Shown: positions 43,011 through 50,885 of the stretch, one piece after another | Layout of the letters: the number at the start of each line of letters is the position of its first letter | How positions within the stretch are numbered: the first letter of the stretch is position 1 | Assembly: GCA_964657325.1 (NCBI GenBank) | Contig: CAZZVE010000008.1 | Coordinates: 8,529 to 72,528, forward strand | Source of the DNA: JBBQVS01 sp964657325 | Lineage (GTDB): Bacteria > Chloroflexota > Ktedonobacteria > Ktedonobacterales > Ktedonobacteraceae | Direction: 5' to 3' | Length of the DNA stretch: 64,000 bases | Position numbers and translations under genes: made by a program | Notes under the pieces: generated by a model | Databases searched by the model: none | What the model saw: the letters and a program-made list of their open reading frames with translations, nothing else | Told to the model about the DNA's origin: nothing

Positions 43011-45023
43011 GTGGCACTAGCAATAAATTCTCGTAGACTTGTACCTACAGGTGATACGCGCAGCCTTCTCATAAAATGGGTTATCGGGTTGCTGGTACCT
43101 GTCGCGGTGTTTACATTTATATGGAGTGGTGAAGAGATCGCAAACAACGTGCTCCTCGGTATTTTCTCTCCTGCCGCTTCAACATTTGATACTGCTACAG
43201 TGATTCAGAATGCTATTTTTATTCTCGTCTTTTATGCAACAATTATTGCTCTTGCTGGCTATCTTGTTGCTGCTGACAGTGGGCATCGTGGAGCCTTAGA
43301 GGTTTGGATTGACATCCTTGTCTTCGCGTTAGTTCCTCTCCTACTTTTTATTATCCTTGGTAATCTCATTATCGGCCTGGCTGCTTGCGCAGTTATTTGG
43401 CCTATATACTTCTTTATAAGAGGGCGTGTACGTAGGGCAAGAAACTATGTACCGCCGACGCCTCTAGCAAATTTAAGTGTGCTTGATACTGAAAAACAAT
43501 CCTTACTATTATCTCGTGCGAGACTAGGAGGCTTCTGGTTCGCAACATCACTTGCCGTTGTCTGGTTGATTGCTGATATCATTTTTTTCGCTGTTGGCTC
43601 ACTTCCCACCATTCTTCTCATTGTGGCCGTGGTTCGTACACTACTGCTGCCTGTTGCAGGCTACTTTTTAGGCCAACTAGGAGGGCGGTTCGCACTACGC
43701 AGTACCATCACCCCCAAAACAAATAGTATTGCAAGTGTAGATGGAAATGGTGTAAAGGGTCCTGCTGCTCGCGTGAGTAGGCGGAATCAATTAGCGCAAC
43801 TTTCTACTGTGCGTGCCACTGAGGAAGCAAAAGACCTGGTTCCTAATGACTTACCGTTGCGTAGCAAAGGTGCACAACGTTTTTACCTGACACTCCTTGC
43901 CGTTTTTGTTCTGTTCTACCCAGCCATTGACCCTATTCTATTTGGCTTTGGTTCAAATGGTCGTCTATCAGGCTATGGAGATTTGGGTTACTACATCATT
44001 CTCGCGCTTGGCCTCAATATAGTTGTGGGTTTCGCAGGTTTGCTAGACCTTGGATATGTTGCCTTTTTTGCTATTGGCTCATATACATGGGGACTCATAG
44101 GCTCAACGCAACTTGAGCAAGTGCTCGGCATTATTGTGAAGCCTACTATCTGGCCTTACTTTTTCTGGCCTATGTTGATTATCGGAGCACTCATTGCCGC
44201 TTTATGGGGCGTTGTTCTTGGTGCCCCAACGCTACGTTTGCGTGGTGACTATTTGGCGATTGTAACGCTTGGGTTTGGTGAGATCGTCCCGATCATTTTC
44301 CTAAACCTGCCTAAGATTACGAATGGTCCTAATGGTATTGTAGGCGTATTTCCGCCTAAACTGTTTGGTTTTGATTGGAATAGCTTCACGCCTATTCCTT
44401 TTTACTATCTAATTCTTGCATTGATTGCATTGTGTATCTTTGCGAATGTCCGATTACGTGACTCTCGCTTAGGACGTGCATGGGTTGCTATCCGTGAAGA
44501 CGAAATCGCAGCGGCGTCTTCTGGCATCAATCTTTCAAATACGAAGTTGTTAGCCTTTGGTGCTGGTGCCTTTTTCTCCGGCGTTGCTGGTGTGTATCAT
44601 GCTGCAAAGCTTGGTAATGTAACGCCTGATAGCTTCAGTTACTCCGACTCGGTTATCTACCTTGCTATGGTTGTCATAGGCGGGTTGGGAAGCATTCCTG
44701 GTGTGATCGTGGGAGCCGTCGCTGTATACTCCGTCAATTTGCTCATTCTCGCTCAATTAGATAGCTTAGCCTCTGATCCAGGAAACGTTTTGCATATTGT
44801 GCAGGTCATTTTCCCTAATTTCACCTTTGGTAGTATCCGTAACCTCCTCTTTGGTACAGTTCTTGTTGTGATTATGATCTTTAGGCCAGAGGGACTTATT
44901 CCCAGTGCGAGGAGACGACGTGAACTGCACAAAGAAACTCCTGCATCTGAAAGTCTTGATGTTGGGGCATTGGATGTGCCACCTGGAGCACCCGGCTTTG
45001 AGTCCGAGATACATGTTGATTAG
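43011..45023 (+). CDS. livM: Branched-chain amino-acid ABC transporter permease LivM with long N-terminal extension
   Basis: This is a 670-aa protein, about twice the usual LivM length. The canonical LivM part begins near residue 290 (LGYYIILALGLNIVVGFAGLLDLGYVAFFAIGSY) and includes APTLRLRGDYLAIVTLGFGEI and the EAA loop DSRLGRAWVAIREDEIAAASSGIN. The N-terminal 280 residues add about seven hydrophobic segments and a basic loop (FFIRGRVRRARNYVPP). GTG at 43011 follows GAGG about ten bases upstream. It is followed 21 bases later by livG. Confidence 0.9.
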   Translation: MALAINSRRLVPTGDTRSLLIKWVIGLLVPVAVFTFIWSGEEIANNVLLGIFSPAASTFDTATVIQNAIFILVFYATIIALAGYLVAADSGHRGALEVWIDILVFALVPLLLFIILGNLIIGLAACAVIWPIYFFIRGRVRRARNYVPPTPLANLSVLDTEKQSLLLSRARLGGFWFATSLAVVWLIADIIFFAVGSLPTILLIVAVVRTLLLPVAGYFLGQLGGRFALRSTITPKTNSIASVDGNGVKGPAARVSRRNQLAQLSTVRATEEAKDLVPNDLPLRSKGAQRFYLTLLAVFVLFYPAIDPILFGFGSNGRLSGYGDLGYYIILALGLNIVVGFAGLLDLGYVAFFAIGSYTWGLIGSTQLEQVLGIIVKPTIWPYFFWPMLIIGALIAALWGVVLGAPTLRLRGDYLAIVTLGFGEIVPIIFLNLPKITNGPNGIVGVFPPKLFGFDWNSFTPIPFYYLILALIALCIFANVRLRDSRLGRAWVAIREDEIAAASSGINLSNTKLLAFGAGAFFSGVAGVYHAAKLGNVTPDSFSYSDSVIYLAMVVIGGLGSIPGVIVGAVAVYSVNLLILAQLDSLASDPGNVLHIVQVIFPNFTFGSIRNLLFGTVLVVIMIFRPEGLIPSARRRRELHKETPASESLDVGALDVPPGAPGFESEIHVD

Positions 45024-45044
45024 CAGCTATTGAGGAGAAATTCT

Positions 45045-45899
45045 ATGAGTGTTCAAGGTGGAAATAGAGTAGGGGAATCAGGCTTCACAAGTGCTACAGG
45101 GAATACAATTCTTCAGCTAAATGGTGTCACAAAGCGGTTTGGTGGCCTTACAGCAGTACAAGATGTAAATTTGGTTGTTCACCAGCACGAAATTGTGAGT
45201 GTCATTGGTCCAAATGGTGCTGGCAAAACCACAGTCTTTAATCTTATTACTGGCATCTATCGCCCAACATCGGGTGAGATATTGCTGGAAGACAAGCCTA
45301 TAATGGGACTGAATCCTGATCAAATCGTCAAACGTGGTATCACAAGAACATTTCAGAACATCCGCCTGTTCAACAATATGACTGTACTAGAAAATGTGCT
45401 GGTTGGACAGCATACGCAACTCAAAGCGGGTTTGCTTGGCTCACTCTTTCGTCCACCCAATATTGTGAGTGAAGAAGCAGAGGCACGTAAACGCGCAATC
45501 GAATTGCTCGGTTTCTTCGGAACTTCTCTTGTGGAGCGGCAGGAAGAATACGTTATAAATCTTTCCTATGCTGAACGGCGACGTGTCGAAATTGCACGTG
45601 CATTGGCTGCGAAACCTAAGTTACTGCTCCTTGACGAGCCGACCGCTGGTATGAACGAGAACGAAACACTTGACGCAGTGAAGTATATTCGACGCCTTCG
45701 AGATGAGCTGGGACTAAGTGTTTTGTTGATTGAACACAAGCTAGCAGTGACAATGGGATTATCTGACCATATTGCTGTGCTTGACTACGGACGTAAAATC
45801 GCCGAAGGCCTGCCAGATGAGGTGCGTAATAATGAGAAAGTTATTGCCGCGTATCTTGGCAAAGCTACTACCGCAGATGAACCGGCAGCCGCTGAATAA
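45045..45899 (+). CDS. livG: Branched-chain amino-acid ABC transporter ATPase LivG
   Basis: This is a 284-aa ATPase with Walker A GPNGAGKT at 55-62, the LivG-specific GITRTFQNIRLFNNMTVLENV, a signature LSYAERRRVEIARAL and Walker B LLLLDEPTAGMNENE. The signature lacks the usual SGG, as is common in LivG. ATG at 45045 has GAGGAG seven bases upstream; the earlier in-frame TTG at 45030 lacks one. Confidence 0.95.
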   Translation: MSVQGGNRVGESGFTSATGNTILQLNGVTKRFGGLTAVQDVNLVVHQHEIVSVIGPNGAGKTTVFNLITGIYRPTSGEILLEDKPIMGLNPDQIVKRGITRTFQNIRLFNNMTVLENVLVGQHTQLKAGLLGSLFRPPNIVSEEAEARKRAIELLGFFGTSLVERQEEYVINLSYAERRRVEIARALAAKPKLLLLDEPTAGMNENETLDAVKYIRRLRDELGLSVLLIEHKLAVTMGLSDHIAVLDYGRKIAEGLPDEVRNNEKVIAAYLGKATTADEPAAAE

Positions 45900-45961
45900 T
45901 TGGAAATATCTCTGTCTCTCGCGTGTAGAACGTGAGAGCATTCATTATAAGAGGTCCTAGC

Positions 45962-46678
45962 ATGACAGCAGTATTGCAATTAAATGATGTAAACACATAC
46001 TATGGTCCGAGTCACGTCTTACAGGATGTCTCGCTTGAGGTCAACAAGGGTGAAATTGTTTGTCTTCTTGGCGCGAATGCTGCTGGCAAGACAACGACGA
46101 TGAAAACCATCTTTGGCCTTGTCCATCCTAAAAGTGGAACTGTACAATTCGAGGGTAATCTTATACAAAACAAACTTACAGGTGAGATCGTGACATCAGG
46201 ATTGGCTCTTGTTCCTGAAGCACGTCGCATCTTCCCTCGTATGACTGTCTATGAGAATCTTGAGATGGGTGCTTTTAGCCGCAAGAGTCGAGTAGAAATT
46301 CGGCAAGACCTCGATCATGTATGCCAAATTTTTCCGCGTATCAAAGAACGTTTGAAACAAGTCGCAGGTACCATGTCAGGTGGTGAGCAGCAAATGCTCG
46401 CAATGGGTCGTGCGCTTATGTCACGCCCTCATATGATCTGTTTAGATGAACCTTCAATGGGACTTTCACCAATTCTTGTACAGACAGTGTTCGATACCAT
46501 TCTACAAATTCGTAATGAAGGTGTCACTGTTTTCCTGGTAGAGCAAAATGCGTCAATGGCGTTGAGCCTTGCAGATCGCGGCTATGTGCTGCAAACAGGT
46601 AAAATTGTTTTAACGGATACCGCAAAAAATTTGTTGAGCAACGACCTTGTACGACAAGCCTACCTCGGAGGTGCATAA
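45962..46678 (+). CDS. livF: Branched-chain amino-acid ABC transporter ATPase LivF
   Basis: This is a 238-aa ATPase. Walker A is GANAAGKT (37-44), where Ala replaces the usual Gly before the last GK, followed by ALVPEARRIFPRMTVYENLEMG. The signature is MSGGEQQMLAMGRALMS and Walker B MICLDEPSMGLSP, both typical of LivF. It forms the ATPase dimer with LivG. The start at 45962 follows AGAGG. A 27-bp inverted repeat directly after the gene closes the operon. Confidence 0.95.
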   Translation: MTAVLQLNDVNTYYGPSHVLQDVSLEVNKGEIVCLLGANAAGKTTTMKTIFGLVHPKSGTVQFEGNLIQNKLTGEIVTSGLALVPEARRIFPRMTVYENLEMGAFSRKSRVEIRQDLDHVCQIFPRIKERLKQVAGTMSGGEQQMLAMGRALMSRPHMICLDEPSMGLSPILVQTVFDTILQIRNEGVTVFLVEQNASMALSLADRGYVLQTGKIVLTDTAKNLLSNDLVRQAYLGGA

Positions 46679-46700
46679 AGTTACCTAATGAATTTTGACA

Positions 46701-46758
46701 AACGAATACGGCAACTGTAGGACGCAACCAATTGCGTTCTACAGTTGCCGTATTCGTT
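46701..46758 (+). terminator. 27-bp inverted repeat at the end of the liv operon
   Basis: The arms at 46701-46727 and 46732-46758 begin AACGAATACGGCAACTGTAG and pair throughout with one G-U in plus-strand RNA; the loop is four bases. The repeat lies between convergent genes and overlaps the stop of the minus-strand gene. Probably a terminator, though no long T run follows. Confidence 0.7.
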
Positions 46759-46939
46759 ATTCCTTATCCAATTTTTGATGCAGTTCTTCGATGCGCTGTA
46801 TGATTTCGCTGAGTGTTGTCACGCCCATGTCCTCCATATCCTCACGTAGGCTCTCCAAAATCTCTAGCATTTCCATGTCATCGTATTCGTCGAAACTCTC
46901 ACCATCTGTTGTAACCCCTTGAGTGTCTTCCTTTGCCAT
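46757..46939 (-). CDS. Small acidic coiled-coil-like protein, unknown
   Basis: This is a 60-aa protein. An acidic first half (ESFDEYDDMEMLEILESLRED) is followed by a heptad-like helix (LSEIIQRIEELHQKL). I do not recognise the family. ATG at 46939 has AGGAG about nine bases upstream; the frame is open to 47062 but that would run into the neighbour's coding strand. It starts 16 bases after the TolB-like gene, so both probably share a transcript. Confidence 0.6.
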   Translation of the reverse strand: MAKEDTQGVTTDGESFDEYDDMEMLEILESLREDMEDMGVTTLSEIIQRIEELHQKLDKE

Positions 46940-46955
46940 CTCAATAGCTCCTATC

Positions 46956-48290
46956 TTAATACAAAAATGATGTGTTTTCGTCCTGGTTCGTCCAGCCTGC
47001 CTGTGTATCGTTTCCTGTGTCAACTTCAACTGGCATGCCCTGCGGTTGACCATGAGCATCAATTGTTACAGTATACAATCCTTTACCCGTGCTTAGTGTA
47101 TGCCCTTGCCACGAGAGACGGTTATGTGTCAGAAAGAGAAAATGACTACTATCAGCCGCCCATAGACTGTTCGGTGCCGGCTGGAGGAGTGCATCGACTT
47201 CTGCTATCGTTGTCCCTTCATCAGCAGGGATGCTATCACTTAAGAGAAGCTGTTGTTGCTGGTCTGCTATCCGAACAAGTCGGAGCGTGTGTGTACCATC
47301 AAGTAGCAAAAACTTGCTGTCTGGCGACCAATAAGGAACGCTATTACCCTCAACCGGAATGTCGAACGAAGTATGAGTAGCGATAGTGAACACTATATCT
47401 TTTGTGCCTGTACTATAAAGCACTTTAGTCCCATCAGGAGACCACGCGAATTGTAGGCATGTACAGGTCACTATCGCTTTTTCTTGTCCGTCCGACGTAT
47501 GGAGCACGAGTTGTATTTCCGGTTCCACTGTTTTTGACGTATCAGGTTGTGTCGCTTTCGGTGGTGCAAGTTTCGCATAGAGCAATGCGGGATGTGCATG
47601 TTGAGGTTGCCACAATACACGTTCGAGAGCAGCAGGGAGTGGGTGTCCTTGTAATGGGCCGGGAACTAAAAACCGGATGTTTGTGCCTGTGAACGATACA
47701 GTAAAAATGCCCTTTTTCGTTATTCCTATAGCCGAAGAATCTATGTATGAAGGTGAAAGTCTTGCATCACTACCGGGTAAAAGCTTCGCCGCGATACCTC
47801 CTGGCTGATCATTTTGCGATGCCCACCAGAATGTCTTGCTCGGTACCTGTGTTGCTGTAGGTCCTTGCCGATAAAGAAGACGTGTTCCAGTTGCATTCCA
47901 TATCGGGTTGCTATACTGCACATCGGGACTTGAAAACATGATTGGAATAGGACTTCCACCATCAACACCAATAGTATTGAGAGTGCTTGGACTGTCTTCA
48001 ATTTGCCCTGTAATTGTATTGGTTGTTAGTTGATGAGATGCGAATGTTTTTGTGAAAGTAGGACCAAGTGTGCGGAACGCAAGAATTTGGTGTGTTGGTG
48101 ACCAACTGTAGTCAACAACAGGCGTATCCTGTGCAGCCAACTCGAATGGGTTCGCACCATTTGGGTCAATCGTCCAAAGATGTCCATTACGAATGAATGC
48201 AAGCTCGTTGCTACCAAGATGTCCTGAGCTACATGATACTAAGCCCGCTAGCACAAAAAGCAGTAAAAGAAAAACACGTCTCTGTCTCAT
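46956..48290 (-). CDS. TolB/WD40-like beta-propeller lipoprotein
   Basis: This is a 444-aa envelope protein. A signal peptide (MRQRRVFLLLLFVLAGLVSC) ends in a lipobox with lipidated Cys20. The mature part repeats propeller-blade patterns such as LAFIRNGHLWTIDPNG, YSWSPTHQILAF, FAWSPDGTKVLYSTG and PYWSPDSKFLLLDG, as in TolB-type six-bladed propellers. The ATG at 48290 is chosen because it gives a clean lipoprotein signal; the frame is open to 48332. It probably binds a protein or ligand outside the membrane; the role is unknown. Confidence 0.75.
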   Translation of the reverse strand: MRQRRVFLLLLFVLAGLVSCSSGHLGSNELAFIRNGHLWTIDPNGANPFELAAQDTPVVDYSWSPTHQILAFRTLGPTFTKTFASHQLTTNTITGQIEDSPSTLNTIGVDGGSPIPIMFSSPDVQYSNPIWNATGTRLLYRQGPTATQVPSKTFWWASQNDQPGGIAAKLLPGSDARLSPSYIDSSAIGITKKGIFTVSFTGTNIRFLVPGPLQGHPLPAALERVLWQPQHAHPALLYAKLAPPKATQPDTSKTVEPEIQLVLHTSDGQEKAIVTCTCLQFAWSPDGTKVLYSTGTKDIVFTIATHTSFDIPVEGNSVPYWSPDSKFLLLDGTHTLRLVRIADQQQQLLLSDSIPADEGTTIAEVDALLQPAPNSLWAADSSHFLFLTHNRLSWQGHTLSTGKGLYTVTIDAHGQPQGMPVEVDTGNDTQAGWTNQDENTSFLY

Positions 48291-48416
48291 ATGTCGAGTA
48301 TAGACCTGTTGTATATTTAGGTCAAGCCACACTTGTATACATATTTCTATGTGTATGATATGATTTTTGTGTCCTGTTGTGGCTCTATATAAACTTATAA
48401 AAAAGCGGAGCGATGT

Positions 48417-50174
48417 ATGAACTCATTAGAACAGCTTCTTTTCTTAGAACGCAGAAACGAACAGCGTGTATTCCGCTATTTCTTTGATGCAGGTCTTGCA
48501 CTATTAGGAGCTTTTCTTATTACTGGCTTTATTGCGCTATTGCATCTTTCAGGGATTCGCAACATTTCGTTACTCTATCTATTCATTGTTTGGTTGCTTG
48601 CTATAAATCGTGGTTTATATGCGGCACTCTGTGCATCGATCTTCTCTTTTTTAGTCTTCGACTTTTTTCTTGTTGATCCAATATTTACCTTCACTATTAG
48701 TGATCCAGCTGAATGGCTTGCTTTGTTCTTCTTTCTGGCCACTGCAATTGTGACCGGACTCATCGCTTCGAGGTTGCGTCAAAGCGTACAATACGCAAAT
48801 CATAGGGAGGATGAGGCTCGTGCGCTTTATCAATTAGTGAGTGCTACCGCCAGTGAAGGAGATGTACAGACACAATTGGAGATAGTGTCAAACACTATTC
48901 AAGAAGTGTTCGCACCATCGGGAGTACGAAATTGTTGTGTTTTGCTGCCAAGTAGTGAAGGGGGAACAATAACACTGAAGTGTGTACATTCAAAGGAAGA
49001 AACTATTATTCCGTCCTCCGATGAGGACGCGATGCGCTTGTGGGTTTTGAAGAATGGGCAGACACGTGATCTCTATGATGTTGCACTTGTTCCTAAGACA
49101 TCATCTATGTATCTATCAAAAGTCGTTGTGCGCAGTACAGAGGAGGCACAGGAGGCGCGCCGTTATATCCGGCTCATTCCACTTACAACAGGAATGCATA
49201 CAATTGGTATAGTACGTCTTATCATAGAAGATGATCCTTCTATCTCAGCAGACCAAAAGCTGATAATTACCGTGAATCAAGCGTTACCACAGCACCATAA
49301 TACAATCTTGGACTCTTTTGAGCATTTCATGAGTACCATGCTAGGAGCTAAACGTGAACACGGGTTATTACAAACATCGTTCTTCCAATCATTTTTAAAT
49401 CAAGCAACTACTATTATTGAAAGCGCACGTTTACGGCAAGAGAGCTTACAGATCGAAGTATTACAACAAACTGACTCGCTTCGCGCAGCCCTCCTCTCGT
49501 CTGTGTCTCATGATTTGCGTACTCCGCTTTCTTCTATTAAAGCAGCAGCGTACAGCTTACAAGAGAAGGACGTGACATGGGATGATGAGGCACGTCACAG
49601 TTTTGCGGTGACAATAGAACGTGAGGCAGACCGTTTGAACCGATTGGTAGGAAACATTCTTGATATGTCGCGTATAGAAGGTGGTGCGCTCAAGGCGGAA
49701 AAGGAACTCTACCCCTTGGATGAATTGGTGTATCATGTAGTAGAGCACATGCAGTTTGTCTTGAAGGACCGTGATGTACGTGTCATTTTGCCAGAGGATT
49801 TACCACCTGTGGCATTAGATTTTTTACAAATGGATCAAGTGCTTACAAACCTTCTCGAAAATGCTGTGCGCTATACTCCTTCTGGTTCACCGATAGAGAT
49901 TAGAGCAGTAGAACAAAACGGCGAAATACTGGTGAGTGTAGCAGATCGAGGTCAAGGCATTCCTGAAGAATACAAAGAGCGTATCTTTGACAAATTTTAC
50001 CGTGTCTCTGGGGCAAAGCAACGAGGAACAATGGGAACGGGACTCGGTTTGGCGGTATGTCGAGGACTTATAGAAGCACATGGAGGACATATTTGGGCTG
50101 AAAATCGTGAAGGTGGTGGAGCTGTTTTTCAATTTACATTGCCGTTGGTGAAGACGAGGGAGCTTGTAATATGA
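48417..50174 (+). CDS. Membrane sensor histidine kinase, KdpD C-terminal-half type
   Basis: This is a 585-aa kinase. Four spans of a DUF4118/KdpD module (FDAGLALLGAFLITGFIALLHL to ALFFFLATAIVTGLIASRLRQ) are followed by a GAF-like region (150-330). HisKA follows with phospho-acceptor His365 in SVSHDLRTPLSS, then HATPase boxes DQVLTNLLENAVRYTP, VADRGQGIP and GTGLGLAVCRGLIEAHGG. It lacks the P-loop and Usp sensor domains that precede DUF4118 in complete KdpD; those are encoded separately at 53084. ATG at 48417 follows a GGAG. The response regulator overlaps it by four bases. Confidence 0.9.
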   Translation: MNSLEQLLFLERRNEQRVFRYFFDAGLALLGAFLITGFIALLHLSGIRNISLLYLFIVWLLAINRGLYAALCASIFSFLVFDFFLVDPIFTFTISDPAEWLALFFFLATAIVTGLIASRLRQSVQYANHREDEARALYQLVSATASEGDVQTQLEIVSNTIQEVFAPSGVRNCCVLLPSSEGGTITLKCVHSKEETIIPSSDEDAMRLWVLKNGQTRDLYDVALVPKTSSMYLSKVVVRSTEEAQEARRYIRLIPLTTGMHTIGIVRLIIEDDPSISADQKLIITVNQALPQHHNTILDSFEHFMSTMLGAKREHGLLQTSFFQSFLNQATTIIESARLRQESLQIEVLQQTDSLRAALLSSVSHDLRTPLSSIKAAAYSLQEKDVTWDDEARHSFAVTIEREADRLNRLVGNILDMSRIEGGALKAEKELYPLDELVYHVVEHMQFVLKDRDVRVILPEDLPPVALDFLQMDQVLTNLLENAVRYTPSGSPIEIRAVEQNGEILVSVADRGQGIPEEYKERIFDKFYRVSGAKQRGTMGTGLGLAVCRGLIEAHGGHIWAENREGGGAVFQFTLPLVKTRELVI

Positions 50175-50878
50175 CTAAAGGAAGTGCTCGCATCTTAATT
50201 GTTGATGATGAAATGGAGATCAGGCGTGCGTTGCAACGCAATCTCATTGCACATGGTTTTGATGTGTCTGTTGTGGGAAGTGGTGAAGAGGCATTAGATG
50301 AGATCACACTTCATCACCCCGACTTGATGATTCTCGATTTAGGCTTGCCAGGGATGAGTGGCCTTGAAGTGTGCAAAAGAGTACGCGCACTTTCCAATCT
50401 CCCTATTATTATTCTCTCGGTCAAAGATGCTGAACGTGACAAAGTGCTTGCGCTTGATTTGGGCGCGGATGATTATGTCTCGAAGCCTTTTGGTATTGAC
50501 GAGGTGCTTGCTCGTGTTCGTGTTGCCTTGCGTCACTCTGCACAAATACAAGGGACAACAGGCACAACATTCACAGCAGGCCCACTAAAAGTGGACCTTG
50601 CACAGCATCTTGTCTCTGTGCAAGGTCATGAGGTCAAGCTAACTCCTACAGAATACGATCTTCTCAACGCGCTCATTAAGAATAGCGGCAAAATTATGAC
50701 GCGTCAAATGCTGTTGTCTCAGGTGTGGGGCACTGGTTATGGTACTGAAGCACACTACCTTCATGTCTATGTTGGTCAGCTACGTCGCAAGATTGAACCC
50801 GACCCGGCCCATCCCCGTTTCATTATCACCGTGTCAGGTGTTGGTTATCGTTTTAATGCAGACGAAGTGGATGGTTAA
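50171..50878 (+). CDS. kdpE: OmpR-family response regulator, KdpE-like
   Basis: This is a 235-aa DNA-binding regulator. Its receiver domain has Asp12/Asp13, phospho-acceptor Asp56 in LMILDLGLPGMSG and Lys105 in SKPFGIDE; the C-terminal winged helix reads VKLTPTEYDLLNALIKNSGKI..VWGTGYGTEAHYLHVYVGQLRRKIE. This wording is very close to KdpE. The ATGA overlap with the kinase gene marks them as a two-component pair. No kdpFABC genes are in the window. Confidence 0.9.
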   Translation: MTKGSARILIVDDEMEIRRALQRNLIAHGFDVSVVGSGEEALDEITLHHPDLMILDLGLPGMSGLEVCKRVRALSNLPIIILSVKDAERDKVLALDLGADDYVSKPFGIDEVLARVRVALRHSAQIQGTTGTTFTAGPLKVDLAQHLVSVQGHEVKLTPTEYDLLNALIKNSGKIMTRQMLLSQVWGTGYGTEAHYLHVYVGQLRRKIEPDPAHPRFIITVSGVGYRFNADEVDG

Positions 50879-50885
50879 CAACATC

